61,473 bases of DNA, taken from assembly GCA_016215025.1 (NCBI GenBank), contig JACRMI010000004.1, positions 1 to 61,473 of the forward strand, given 5' to 3'. The notes under the pieces are model-generated. The model ran no database searches and was not told the origin of the DNA. It saw nothing but the letters and a program-made list of their open reading frames with translations. Below are positions 33,221 to 42,816 of this stretch, piece after piece. How positions within the stretch are numbered: the stretch's first letter is position 1; each line of letters begins with the position of its first letter. This DNA comes from Chloroflexota bacterium (GTDB lineage Bacteria > Chloroflexota > Anaerolineae > UBA4142). Position numbers and translations under genes: made by a program.

Positions 33221-33827
33221 TCTTGTCTTGATCCCAAAAATGGAAATCGCCATCCATAGCAATCAATAGAGTTTCCAATTTTTTGAAGCAGCGGGCCCGC
33301 GCAGGTCCAATGCTTCCAACGACCGCACCTAAACGTGTCGCAATCTTCTCAGAGCTGAGTTTTTCAGGTTCGAGGAAAAGCGCAGTGAGGAGTTCGACGC
33401 ACGGCGCTTCGAGTTGGCCGAGTGCTTGAGTAACTAGACGCTGACGTTCCCAAAAATCCACTTGCTCAATTAAATAAGTCTCGCTCTTTTCAATCGACTC
33501 GCTCAATTGGATTGAAACGGGTTTGCGTCGAGCCACCTGCCGCGTTTCATGATGTGTAATAGTGACCAGCCAACCAACCAGGTGGGTTTGATCCCGTAGA
33601 GTCGATAACTGGCGGAGAAGAATGGTAAAAACTTTTTGAAAGACTTGATCGGCCTCGACAGGGGAGAATCCATAGCGGCGCGGAATCGAATAAACCAATT
33701 GACCGTAGCGTTCAACCAATGTTTTCCAAGCCGTTTCGTTCCCTTTCAGACAAGCTTGTACAAGATCAGGATCGGTTGAATAAGCTAGATTGAGGTCCTC
33801 AGACAATAAAGATTCGCTCAAAACCAT
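33204..33827 (-). CDS. ECF-type RNA polymerase sigma factor
   Basis: A 207-aa sigma-70 relative with region 2 (WKTLVERYGQLVYSIPRRYGFSPVEADQVFQKVF) and region 4 (RLVTQALGQLEAPCVELLTALFLEPEKLSSEKIATRLG). It directs RNA polymerase to stress or envelope promoters; the regulon is unknown. The ATG 33827 is chosen though a TTG at 33860 is in frame; neither has a strong ribosome site. It is followed by the anti-sigma gene with overlap. Confidence 0.87.
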   Translation of the reverse strand: MVLSESLLSEDLNLAYSTDPDLVQACLKGNETAWKTLVERYGQLVYSIPRRYGFSPVEADQVFQKVFTILLRQLSTLRDQTHLVGWLVTITHHETRQVARRKPVSIQLSESIEKSETYLIEQVDFWERQRLVTQALGQLEAPCVELLTALFLEPEKLSSEKIATRLGAVVGSIGPARARCFKKLETLLIAMDGDFHFWDQDKNGIDE

Positions 33828-34463
33828 AATAGCTATTTCAATTCTAGATAAAAAGAGCAAGAGAAATGAGGTGCTGTGGTGCGCGAAGGTTTTGCAGTGT
33901 CGGAAGAGGAGTAGAGTAGAAAAATGCGACGATAAATTCAGTGTACGTAATTAACCGCACAGAAAATCATTACGGTCGCAGACCGATGTGGTCTGGTTGA
34001 GCGATTCATTTCCACTGGGAATTATACCATAGAGCACCAGAAAGAATAGCATACAGCATGCTAAAAAATCATAAAGGTCCTGCTATACTCGGCATGGTCA
34101 CAAACCGCGGTTTTGCACGCTTCGCGTGGACTCGACGCTTTAGCGGGTTGCTGCGAACGCCAACGCAACCGCGTAAACAGCCCGTCCTGAGCAAAGTCGA
34201 AGGACTCGACCCCAAAACCGCAACAGTGCCCATGTGCAGTATAGAATGGTAGGCAATGATTACCTGCATGAATTTTGACCAAAAAATCGATTTAGGAGAT
34301 GGGATGGTGGTCAAAATCCTTCCCTTTTACACGGATTTTACATTGCGTTTATCGCCATGTTGCAAACAAACGCGAAAATGATTTTGCTTTCTGCAACCAA
34401 TGTCATAGAATGGAGTAGTTCGAGCAGCTTGCTCGCTTAATTCAAAACCCAATGGAGGGTTCA
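33828..34463. other. Gene-free gap with one small dispersed hairpin
   Basis: Between the sigma gene and the orphan lipoprotein no gene is supported. Short frames of 60-80 codons occur on both strands but lack starts or motifs. GTCCTGAGCAAAGTCGAAGGAC (34184-34205) is a small palindrome of a type known from many genomes. A TATAAT-like box for the next gene was not fixed with confidence. Confidence 0.5.
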
Positions 34464-37421
34464 ATGGCCAAGCACATCCACCTCGTCACGATTTTTCTCC
34501 TGCTGGTACTGGTAGCGTGTGCGCCAGTCGATCAAGCCACTAACGCGTCACAATCGCCAACCATTGCTTCCACGCCGACAACATCCAGCTCGGCGATTTT
34601 TTCCGTCGCAGCTTCGTCTAATCCACCAAATGCTGCGCCCACGGCGATCAAACCGACTGCGGTACCTGGCGATCCCAACACGATTAATTTTTCCGACAAG
34701 GGCAACACTTCTTACGGCGAATGGTTCGCCGACTTGAACGTAACGCCCAATCGCTGGACGCCGGGCACACCGATTAAAGCTCAAGTGACATTGAAACTAT
34801 CGCAGACTTTTGTCAACACGATGGGAACGAAAAACATCAAGGTCGATGGATTCGCCTTACTCGTCACTGCCGAGCGAACATTCGACCCTAATGGCATTAT
34901 GCACTTGGCAAGCGACGAGCGCATGTCAACGCTCCTTACGCCGACCGGTCTTGCAATCGAAGGTGGTATGCAAGGCGCAGTCACCAAACGCTTTGGTTAC
35001 GGCTTTCGCACGCCGGTCGACGAACTTGTGACGGTGCCGATGACGGCGACAAAAATGATCGACAACATGCGCCAGATCACGTTCAACGTTTCGACCAAGC
35101 TGCCCGACGATCTGCCGCCCGGCATTTATCGTTTGCGTTTCGATTATGGCGCAACGGTGCGAAAAAATTTCTACAACCTCAACGGCGAAGCATTCGCCAA
35201 GCGCGGCTTTCCCAAAGGCCCGTGCGATACCGAATCGTACTCGCCGCCAATTCTCGCCAGCGCGAAAGATGTGAATGGCAAAATGATCGACGCATCGACG
35301 ATCAAGCCGCGCATGGTGTGGGCGCTCCTCGGCAATTACAACTCGAATGGTTATCGCGGCGTCATCGCCGATGAGGACGCGCCGCACTTTGTCTTGTCGA
35401 ATCGAAACTTGATTCAGGATGAAGTAATTCTGCCGCTTTACGACGAAAATAATCCAAAGAACAAACTCGCCTACAATCTCGAACCGCAATTCCCGACCGA
35501 TAGCATCGATCAGCGCGAAAATATTCCGTGGGATTTTACCAAGGGAGAATTATCGATTCAGGTGACAGGTCCCGATGGCAAGACGACGGACCTGGGGACT
35601 GCGCCGTTTATCACACAGGCAAAGCTTGGACTCACGACGAAGAATACAAAGTTCACGCAGTGGAAACCACAAGCGTATGGTCGATATTCGGTCAAGGCGA
35701 CCGGGTGGACGCAAGATATTTGGGGCAACCAGTACATAGGCGGCGGCACGTATCATTTTTGGATTGCGAAACGCATGACACTTGCGACGGCGACATTCCA
35801 GGGACAAGCATATCCTGTCGGTAATCGTTATGGACGCGACATTGGTTTCTCGCCCGCCGTTCCCGCCAATGTGGTGGTCACTGCAACACTCTACGTCAAT
35901 TCCGATCCGAACAACGCGCGCACCGTGTCATACAGTGGCAAAGCATCGATGGGCGGCGTGTTTGGCGCGGCGCAAGGCATGAAGCCACTGAACTTTGATG
36001 CGCCTGGCGAATACCGCGCCGCTGTGCTCGCAACATACACGGATGTCGATGGACATCTCTGGGTCGAATCGATGAGTCATGCGGGTGTGGTTTATCCTGA
36101 AGATACGCCGATTGTCGCGCATGGAAAAAAGCTCACGTTGCCCGGCAACAAACTGGTTGATCGCGGCGAAACGAATCGCGAGGGTTGGCACAAACTGGGG
36201 ACCGACGAGCAGCAACTTGAGCATATCAACTATCCCTACAACGCGGGCGACGTGTTGCTCATCGCCAGTGAGGGCGAAGGCGCAAACAAAATCGAACCGG
36301 TGCTGACGTGGGATTACAAAAATAATCCAATGCCGTACGAACCCCGGTGGCAAAACATCGGCATAACGAACGTGCAGATTGAAACGTCGAATGGATACTC
36401 GCCGCATCTATTCCCGGAATACATCACCGACTGGATGTATTATTACGCTGGCGCACCCCGGCCTGGGATGATGTCGCGGTTCCTCGTCGGCGAGAATGGT
36501 ACGCGTGCGCCGTACTGGCCCACCAGCACGAGCAACTTTGGCGGACAGATCAATGCCTCGAGCAACGGTGATGCGCCCGGCGACATTTATCGTTTGATCG
36601 GCGGCGTCGTCGTTCGCAAAAAAGATCAAGCGCCGATGTACGCCGGTTACATGGCGAATGGATTCATCTTGCCGAAAGGGTCGAAGAACAATCGCGTCAT
36701 CGCGCCGGGGTCGGAAGACATCCTGGGATCGACCGGCGAAAAGGCGCGCGTGTTCATTGCGATGAATGCGCGTCCTGGGATGGTCTACGATCAAGGCAGC
36801 ACGTTCGCGCCCGCGCTCCAAATCGATCCGATGGTTCCGCTCAGCGTCACGTTCAAACTCAACTATCCCGATGGTCGCCAAGTGGTCGCGCAAGGTGTTG
36901 CCGATGCGACTGGATCGTTCGCGGGTAAAGACCGTTGGACGCTCGACGTACCGGGCATTTACCGCTACACCATCGACAGCGATTGGAATGGCTACAAGGC
37001 ACTCGTGCCGGGCTTGCCGAAAACCGGCGGCGAAATGTATGTGATTGAAAAGGAAAAACCCGCCGGTGCGCAAGGCATCACGTTCAATCTGCAGCCACTC
37101 ACCAAATTCGATCCGGCGAAAGGAACAAAATTCACCGGCAGCAGCACCGCCAAATCGATAGAATATGCGATCATCATTCCGGGCGCGGTGCTGGGACAAG
37201 GAACGATTCCGGTGACGAACGGCAAGTTTGAATTCGTTTTCGATCCGGCGCAGCTCAACAAAATCGCGCAGACGTACGACATCAAGAACAACGTAACTGG
37301 TAAGGCGGAGATTGGCGATGTAGTGCATCTCACGTTCTTCTCGGAAGAATCCAAGCCCTCGACATATCACTCGTTCGTGCGGCTGATTATTCGCGGGAAT
37401 ACCGTGAATTATACGCGGTAA
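34464..37421 (+). CDS. Large orphan lipoprotein (985 aa)
   Basis: Not recognised. The signal ends in the lipobox LVAC, followed by a Ser/Thr/Pro linker (about 25-75). The rest reads as exported beta-rich domains: GNTSYGEWFADLNVTPNRWTP opens the main domain, VQIETSNGYSPHLFPEYITDWM is central, and the last 300 residues have several strand-like segments with PG turns. No catalytic signature, no repeat clear by eye. The ATG at 34464 follows GGAGGG; an earlier ATG at 34452 is less likely. Next genes encode GH5, a sulfatase and an esterase, so it may bind or present a polymer. Function unknown. Confidence 0.85.
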   Translation: MAKHIHLVTIFLLLVLVACAPVDQATNASQSPTIASTPTTSSSAIFSVAASSNPPNAAPTAIKPTAVPGDPNTINFSDKGNTSYGEWFADLNVTPNRWTPGTPIKAQVTLKLSQTFVNTMGTKNIKVDGFALLVTAERTFDPNGIMHLASDERMSTLLTPTGLAIEGGMQGAVTKRFGYGFRTPVDELVTVPMTATKMIDNMRQITFNVSTKLPDDLPPGIYRLRFDYGATVRKNFYNLNGEAFAKRGFPKGPCDTESYSPPILASAKDVNGKMIDASTIKPRMVWALLGNYNSNGYRGVIADEDAPHFVLSNRNLIQDEVILPLYDENNPKNKLAYNLEPQFPTDSIDQRENIPWDFTKGELSIQVTGPDGKTTDLGTAPFITQAKLGLTTKNTKFTQWKPQAYGRYSVKATGWTQDIWGNQYIGGGTYHFWIAKRMTLATATFQGQAYPVGNRYGRDIGFSPAVPANVVVTATLYVNSDPNNARTVSYSGKASMGGVFGAAQGMKPLNFDAPGEYRAAVLATYTDVDGHLWVESMSHAGVVYPEDTPIVAHGKKLTLPGNKLVDRGETNREGWHKLGTDEQQLEHINYPYNAGDVLLIASEGEGANKIEPVLTWDYKNNPMPYEPRWQNIGITNVQIETSNGYSPHLFPEYITDWMYYYAGAPRPGMMSRFLVGENGTRAPYWPTSTSNFGGQINASSNGDAPGDIYRLIGGVVVRKKDQAPMYAGYMANGFILPKGSKNNRVIAPGSEDILGSTGEKARVFIAMNARPGMVYDQGSTFAPALQIDPMVPLSVTFKLNYPDGRQVVAQGVADATGSFAGKDRWTLDVPGIYRYTIDSDWNGYKALVPGLPKTGGEMYVIEKEKPAGAQGITFNLQPLTKFDPAKGTKFTGSSTAKSIEYAIIIPGAVLGQGTIPVTNGKFEFVFDPAQLNKIAQTYDIKNNVTGKAEIGDVVHLTFFSEESKPSTYHSFVRLIIRGNTVNYTR

Positions 37422-37426
37422 AAAAC

Positions 37427-37465
37427 GTGCGACGCATCCGCCTTCGGCGAGGTGCGTCGCACGTT
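37427..37465. terminator. Hairpin between the orphan lipoprotein and GH5 genes
   Basis: CGTGCGACGCA and TGCGTCGCACG pair, with an inner CGCC-TTC-GGCG. A short T-run follows, so it may be a weak terminator; it also shares the GTGCGACG word with the hairpin at 6504. Confidence 0.6.
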
Positions 37466-37477
37466 TCAGAATTTACA

Positions 37478-38752
37478 ATGCGAAAACCTCATCTATTCTT
37501 CATCAGCATCTTCCTTTTGCTCGCCATCGTCGGTTGTCGCGGTCGTGCGACGGTTGCTCCAACGCCGACGGTGATCATTCCGCCGCAGTCGTCCTATCCT
37601 GATTTCTATCCGCAGAATCCAATGGTGCATCAAGTCGGGAGAATGATTGTCGATCCGGAGGGCAAGCCTCTGCGCTTGCGCGGCGTGAATCTGGGCGGAT
37701 GGCTGTTATGGGAAGGCGGCGGTTTCGGCAAAGCGATCCTGCTTTCAGAATCGACGCTGATGGAGCGGCTTGCCAAGGTCGTAGGTACTCAAGCTGCGCA
37801 AGATTTCCGTCAACAAATCTATGCCAACTTTATCACGGAAAAAGATTTCCAACGCATCGCCGAACTGGGATTCAATTCGGTGCGGTTGCCGATCAACGCC
37901 AAAATTTTGGAAGACGACGATCATCCGTACGCGTACAAACAATCCGGCTGGGACTTGATCGAGCGCGCGTTGACCTGGGGCGAAAAATATTCCGTCTACG
38001 TCATTCTCGATTTGCATTCTGCCCCCGGCGGACAATCGCGTCTTTCACCTTCGGATCCGGCGCGTCCTGAGGAGAGCATTTGGAAATCGGCTGATCACAA
38101 ACGCCGCACGATTGCACTCTGGCAGGCGATTGCAAAACGCTACCAGGATCGCAAAATCGTTGCGGGCTATGATTTGATCAACGAACCCTTGCCGCCCAAG
38201 GGGAGCGACCTGTACGATCTAGAATCGCGCATCGTCGCAGCCATTCGCCAAGTCGACCGCTATCACCTGCTCATTATCGAAGGCGATAAATTCTCGTCCG
38301 ATTTTTCAATGTTCGCCAAACCGTTATCGGGCAATCAGATGTACGGCTTTCACATGTACAACTGGTTTGGCGATGATCGCAAAAAACGAATCGCCGGATT
38401 CAATCAACTGGCATTGCAACAAAACGTGCCGTTGTGGGCAGGCGAATTTGGCGAGAACACGCACGACATGATCGCATCGACCGTCGCGATGTACGATGAC
38501 CCAGCCAATCAAGTCACCGGCGGTTGGTCGTTTTGGACGTGGAAAAAAGTTCCCTCGCGTTGGCCCACTCTCGTCACCATCGCGCTGCCCAACGGCTGGC
38601 AAACTCTACTCGATTGGCTCAGTTCGCCGACCAAGGACTTGCCGGATCGGACAAGCGTCTTGTCTATGCTGAATAATTTTGTACAAGCCAGCCGCTTGGA
38701 AAATGCAACCGTCGATCATAAAATGCTAAACAGCTTGATGTCAAGCAAATGA
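37478..38752 (+). CDS. Glycoside hydrolase family 5-like lipoprotein
   Basis: A 424-aa exported enzyme. Lipobox IVGC ends the signal. The domain starts with LRGVNLGGWLLWE and RLPINAKI and has catalytic acid E236 in GYDLINEPLP and nucleophile E323 in LWAGEFGENT, as in GH5/clan A. The GVNLGGW start is typical for beta-1,3-glucanase or endoglucanase subgroups (exo-glucanase-like). It should cut a beta-glucan outside the cell. ATG 37478 is preferred over the longer frame because the latter includes a hairpin and lacks a ribosome site. Confidence 0.9.
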   Translation: MRKPHLFFISIFLLLAIVGCRGRATVAPTPTVIIPPQSSYPDFYPQNPMVHQVGRMIVDPEGKPLRLRGVNLGGWLLWEGGGFGKAILLSESTLMERLAKVVGTQAAQDFRQQIYANFITEKDFQRIAELGFNSVRLPINAKILEDDDHPYAYKQSGWDLIERALTWGEKYSVYVILDLHSAPGGQSRLSPSDPARPEESIWKSADHKRRTIALWQAIAKRYQDRKIVAGYDLINEPLPPKGSDLYDLESRIVAAIRQVDRYHLLIIEGDKFSSDFSMFAKPLSGNQMYGFHMYNWFGDDRKKRIAGFNQLALQQNVPLWAGEFGENTHDMIASTVAMYDDPANQVTGGWSFWTWKKVPSRWPTLVTIALPNGWQTLLDWLSSPTKDLPDRTSVLSMLNNFVQASRLENATVDHKMLNSLMSSK

Positions 38753-38866
38753 AACGTTTTACAACCATTTTGCATCGTTTTCATTTGTGATTCATTCTGC
38801 CGCGCGATACTTGATGCAATAAGATTTGTAGTTCGCAATGAATCGCTTACTACGAACGGGGGAACT

Positions 38867-40498
38867 ATGAAAAAATTATTTTGCATCGCCACTCTGGTTT
38901 TGCTGGCTGCGTGTACCACGCCATCACTCTTACTTGTCACCCAACCAACAAACCAAGAAACGATTCAACGATTCAACGATCCGACGACACGCCCCAACAT
39001 CGTCTTTATCCTCACCGACGATCTCGACGTGGCGGAAATTGCGTTTATGCCCAAGCTCCAAACGTTGATGGTGCAGCAAGGCACATCGTTCAATAATTTT
39101 CTGGTGAACGTATCACTCTGCTGCCCATCGCGTGCAACCACGCTGCGCGGACAGTATTCGCACAACACCGAAATATTTGGCAATGCGCCGCCCGATGGTG
39201 GATTCAAAACATTTCACGACAACGGCGACGAAGCATCGACGATTGCGGTGTGGCTGAAGGATTCCGGCTATCGCACGATGCTGGCGGGAAAATATCTCAA
39301 CGGCTACCCCGATGCGTCGGATCGCATGACGATTCCGCCGGGCTGGAGCGAGTGGTATAGCGCGGTCAAAGGCAACGCGTACAGCGAATTCAACTATACG
39401 CTCAATGAAAACGGCAAGCTGGTCGATTACAAAACCAAGCCGGAAGATTACGGCACGGACGTGTACGCGCGCAAGACGATTGATTTCATCCAAAAAAGTG
39501 CAAAAGACGGCGCGCCCTTCTTTGCGTACGTCACGCCTTATGCGCCGCATGGTCCAGCGACACCGGCACCGCGCCATGCTGATTTATTTCCGAATGTGAA
39601 AGCGCCGCGCACGCCGGATTTCAACGAACCCGACGTGAGCGACAAGCCCGCGTACATTCGCAATCGACCGCAATTGACGCCAAAGCAAATCGATGCCATC
39701 GACCAACAGTATCGCAAGCGCCTGCAATCCCTGCAAGCTGTCGACGACATGATCGGTAATATCGTCGATACACTTCAAGCGACGGGACAACTCGACAACA
39801 CGTACATTTTCTTCGGCTCCGACAACGGATTCCATCTCGGCAATCATCGCCTGCCGACTGGCAAAATTGCGCCGTACGAAGTCGATATTCGCGTGCCGAT
39901 GATCGTACGCGGACCTGGCGTGCCTGCGGGCGTAACGCTCGATCATCTCGCTGGCAATATCGATTACGCGCCGACGTGGGCTGAATTGGCTGGCATCAAG
40001 ATACCCGATTTTGTCGATGGACGTTCGCTCGTTCCACTACTTAAAAGCAATCCGCCGGCGGTTACTCCTCCCTTATCGGCGACGGGGGAGGCTGGGAGGG
40101 GGTGGCGACAATGTTACCTGATTCAACACGGCGACCCAGCGAAGAAATCCAAAGTTGCCGACGATGAATCGCAAAAGTACGAGGTCCCCGAAGATATGAT
40201 TGGCTTGCTCGAGCCGTCGGATGATCTACCTGAAGAAGTGGCGGGCGATCTCGCCAAAGCGCCGCAAGGTGTCACGCCGTATCAAGGGATGCGCACGCAG
40301 AATTATGCCTACGTCGAATATACGACTGGCGAAAAAGAAATCTATGACCTTCGCAACGATCCGCACGAGTTGAACAACATCGCATCGAAAGCGAATCCCA
40401 ATTTGTTGAGCGAACTCAGCGAACGATTGCACGCGCTGCAAAAATGCTCCGGTGCGTCGTGCCGGACGATTGAAGATAAAGCATTCACGACGAAATAG
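38867..40498 (+). CDS. Exported sulfatase lipoprotein
   Basis: A 543-aa sulfatase with the lipobox LAAC. The formylglycine signature is CCPSRATTLRG with C85 as the residue to be converted, and metal-binding DD in NIVFILTDDLDV. It should remove sulfate from an extracellular glycan or small ester. Two unusual stretches are present: an N-terminal linker (about 30-40) read from a word repeat, and an insert at about 399-413 read from a palindrome (see separate entry). GGGGGA precedes the ATG. The maturase for formylglycine is not in the window. Confidence 0.93.
   Translation: MKKLFCIATLVLLAACTTPSLLLVTQPTNQETIQRFNDPTTRPNIVFILTDDLDVAEIAFMPKLQTLMVQQGTSFNNFLVNVSLCCPSRATTLRGQYSHNTEIFGNAPPDGGFKTFHDNGDEASTIAVWLKDSGYRTMLAGKYLNGYPDASDRMTIPPGWSEWYSAVKGNAYSEFNYTLNENGKLVDYKTKPEDYGTDVYARKTIDFIQKSAKDGAPFFAYVTPYAPHGPATPAPRHADLFPNVKAPRTPDFNEPDVSDKPAYIRNRPQLTPKQIDAIDQQYRKRLQSLQAVDDMIGNIVDTLQATGQLDNTYIFFGSDNGFHLGNHRLPTGKIAPYEVDIRVPMIVRGPGVPAGVTLDHLAGNIDYAPTWAELAGIKIPDFVDGRSLVPLLKSNPPAVTPPLSATGEAGRGWRQCYLIQHGDPAKKSKVADDESQKYEVPEDMIGLLEPSDDLPEEVAGDLAKAPQGVTPYQGMRTQNYAYVEYTTGEKEIYDLRNDPHELNNIASKANPNLLSELSERLHALQKCSGASCRTIEDKAFTTK
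40064..40105 (+). repeat. Palindromic repeat embedded in the sulfatase gene
   Basis: CCTCCC (40067-40072) pairs with GGGAGG (40086-40091), with a third related GGGAGGGGG after it. It encodes PPLSATGEAGRGW between the VPLLKSNP and WRQCYLIQH segments that are normally close. A repeat that inserted in frame. Confidence 0.65.
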
Positions 40499-40606
40499 GT
40501 TTGGAGTGCGCGATTTACACTAGCATGGCTGTGACGAAGTGCGTCACGGCCACAGTAATGCCAGCGCAGTTGTCGCGCTAAAGCACGCACTCCAAACTCC
40601 AAACGC
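40499..40606. repeat. Inverted repeat after the sulfatase
   Basis: GTTTGGAGTGCG at 40500 and CGCACTCCAAAC near 40592 are complements about 80 bases apart, with inner GTGACG...CGTCAC pairing. The rest up to 40741 has no supported gene. Confidence 0.65.
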
Positions 40607-40741
40607 ACGAATCTGGGACTGCTGTGTGATTGGGTTCAGCATCGACACGATGGATACCAAAGCGTTGAACGAGTCCGACAGCACGTTGCGCGCGAACGAA
40701 AATGCGTTCGCGCGGTTTATGCAATCCAAGAGGTCATCGCC

Positions 40742-42745
40742 ATGAGGTCGCTACGAATTTTATCGCAGCTTGTCGTCATTCTTGTGCTCGCCGCCTGTTC
40801 TCGCGCCGAGAGAAAGGTCTTGCCTTCACCCACTCCCAGTGTGATCGCGGCAATAGTCACGCCGCAACCGACTGCACTGGTCAATCTGCCATCGCCCAAA
40901 GTGACGATTTTGCAACCGCAAGGCGGGCGGGTGAGTTGGTCGCACATTAATAACTTGCTTGCGTTCGACATGGGCGCAAAAGAGGACAAATCGGATGTCT
41001 ACACCGCGCGTCTCGATGGCACAGACAAGCGATGTCTGACGTGCGCCAAACAAGATGTGCCGCAGTTGCAGAATGGCAATCCCGAATGGCATCCGTCCGG
41101 CAATTTCATCGTCTTTCAGGCGCAAGACCCCAACTTGAAATTGTCCAGTTCTGGGTCAAACCTTCTAGCCAGTCCGGGCATCGGTATCAACAATAACATC
41201 TGGATCACGAACGCAGATGGATCGAAATATTGGCAGATCACGCATGTGTCAAATCGCTCCGGCACGTTGCATCCGCAGTTTTCGCCGGATGGCAAAAAGA
41301 TTTTGTGGGGCGAAATCATCAAGCCCGACGGCGCACTCGGCGGGCAGTGGGCAATCAAGCTGGGCGATTTCATTGTCGAAAACAACGTACCGCGCGTCGC
41401 TGATGTTCAGACGTTGACGCCGGGCAATCTTGAACTGTACGAGACGCACGGCTTTTCCCCGGACAATCGAAAAATTATTTTCTCCGGAGTGCCGCCCGCC
41501 AAGTACTATTACGACATGGAAATTTACACGTACGATCTGACGACACAACAGCTTACGCGCCTCACCGAGAATAACGAGTGGGACGAGCACGCACATTATT
41601 CACCCGACGGCAAAACCATCGTGTGGATTAGCAGCACCGACATTCCGCAAACGCACAGCACTTCGCTGGTGGACATGGCGCGTCATCCCCTCAAGACCGA
41701 CGTGTGGTTAATGAATGCCGATGGCTCGAACAAGCGCCGTTTGACGCGCTTTAATGATGTGAATGCGCCGGAAGGTCGCAACGCGGGGCAAGGCGTTATC
41801 GTCGGCGATATTTCGTGGAGTCCCGATAATCGATCTCTTGTCGCCAAGATTCAAGTCGGGCGCGGCGAGTCCATTGTGCGGATCGATTTGGATGCGCCGA
41901 CGGCTGCGCCGACTCTGCCACCGAATCGAAACGTTGCAGGCGGGACAACTCTGCGCGATGTCACCTATTGCTCACCCGACGGCATCCCGCAAAAAATGGA
42001 CGTGACGTACCCCAAGAGCGCAAGCGACAAACCGATGCCGACCACGGTGTACATTCACGGCGGCGGCTGGACATCGGGCGACAAGGGCAATGGTGCGGGA
42101 ACGGCGGACATGAAAGAGTTGCTCAATCGCGGCTATATTCTCGTCTCGCTCGATTATCGACTCGCGCCGGAGTACAAGTGGCCCGCGCAAATCGTCGATG
42201 TGAAATGCGCGATTCGACATCTGCGCGCGAATGCAGCGACGTACAAAATTGATCCAAATAAAATTGGCGTGTGGGGTGGCAGCGCGGGCGGGCATCTCGT
42301 ATCGATGCTGGGCACGACGGACAAGAGTGCCGGCTTTGATGTGGGCGAATACGCCGATCAATCGTCGCGCGTGCAAGCGGTCGTAGATTTATTTGGGCCG
42401 TCGGATTTGCCCGCCATGCTCACGGGACAATCTCAAGTCGTGGGCAAAAAAGTTTTTGACGCGTCCTCACGTGACGATCCAGTTTTGGTGAATGCCAGTC
42501 CGGTGACCTACATCTCGTCGGACGATCCACCGTTTCTGATTTTGCAAGGCGATCAAGACCAGGTCGTGCCGATGGAGCAATCGCAAATCCTGTACGATAA
42601 ATTGAAAGCGGGCGGCGTAACGGCAACGCTGGTGATCGTGAAAAACGCCGGACATGGATTTACGCCTGTCGGCGGTGCAATCAGCCCATCGCGCGCGGAA
42701 CTAACCAAGTCGATTGCCGATTTCTTTGACAAGTATCTGCGCTGA
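40742..42745 (+). CDS. Lipoprotein fusing a TolB-like propeller and an alpha/beta hydrolase
   Basis: A 667-aa exported protein with the lipobox LAAC. The first 400 residues show repeated WD40-like/TolB strands: HPSGNFIVFQA, FSPDGKKILWGE, YSPDGKTIVWISS, WSPDNRSLVAK. The C-terminal domain (about 410-667) is an esterase/peptidase-like alpha/beta hydrolase: oxyanion YIHGGGW, nucleophile S514 in WGGSAGGH, acid D606 in LQGDQDQVVP, histidine H638 in NAGHGF. So a complete triad is present. Likely an extracellular esterase or feruloyl/acetyl-esterase, or a peptidase; unknown substrate. It follows GH5 and sulfatase in the same direction, a glycan-processing set. Confidence 0.88.
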   Translation: MRSLRILSQLVVILVLAACSRAERKVLPSPTPSVIAAIVTPQPTALVNLPSPKVTILQPQGGRVSWSHINNLLAFDMGAKEDKSDVYTARLDGTDKRCLTCAKQDVPQLQNGNPEWHPSGNFIVFQAQDPNLKLSSSGSNLLASPGIGINNNIWITNADGSKYWQITHVSNRSGTLHPQFSPDGKKILWGEIIKPDGALGGQWAIKLGDFIVENNVPRVADVQTLTPGNLELYETHGFSPDNRKIIFSGVPPAKYYYDMEIYTYDLTTQQLTRLTENNEWDEHAHYSPDGKTIVWISSTDIPQTHSTSLVDMARHPLKTDVWLMNADGSNKRRLTRFNDVNAPEGRNAGQGVIVGDISWSPDNRSLVAKIQVGRGESIVRIDLDAPTAAPTLPPNRNVAGGTTLRDVTYCSPDGIPQKMDVTYPKSASDKPMPTTVYIHGGGWTSGDKGNGAGTADMKELLNRGYILVSLDYRLAPEYKWPAQIVDVKCAIRHLRANAATYKIDPNKIGVWGGSAGGHLVSMLGTTDKSAGFDVGEYADQSSRVQAVVDLFGPSDLPAMLTGQSQVVGKKVFDASSRDDPVLVNASPVTYISSDDPPFLILQGDQDQVVPMEQSQILYDKLKAGGVTATLVIVKNAGHGFTPVGGAISPSRAELTKSIADFFDKYLR

Positions 42746-42766
42746 CGATGCTATTGGCAAAAACAT

Positions 42767-42800
42767 ACGCGGCGGGCAACGACCCGCCGCGTGTGTTTGT
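42767..42800. terminator. Bidirectional intrinsic terminator
   Basis: ACGCGGCGGG and CCCGCCGCGT form a perfect 10-bp stem (42767-42776, 42783-42792), with GTTTG on one side and a T5 run on the other strand. Confidence 0.85.
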
Positions 42801-42816
42801 TGTATCAGAAACTCTG

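Noticed and set aside
34058..34314. Small coding frames in the gap before the orphan lipoprotein
   Set aside because: Overlap each other on both strands, cover the dispersed GTCCTGAGC repeat and have no ribosome site.
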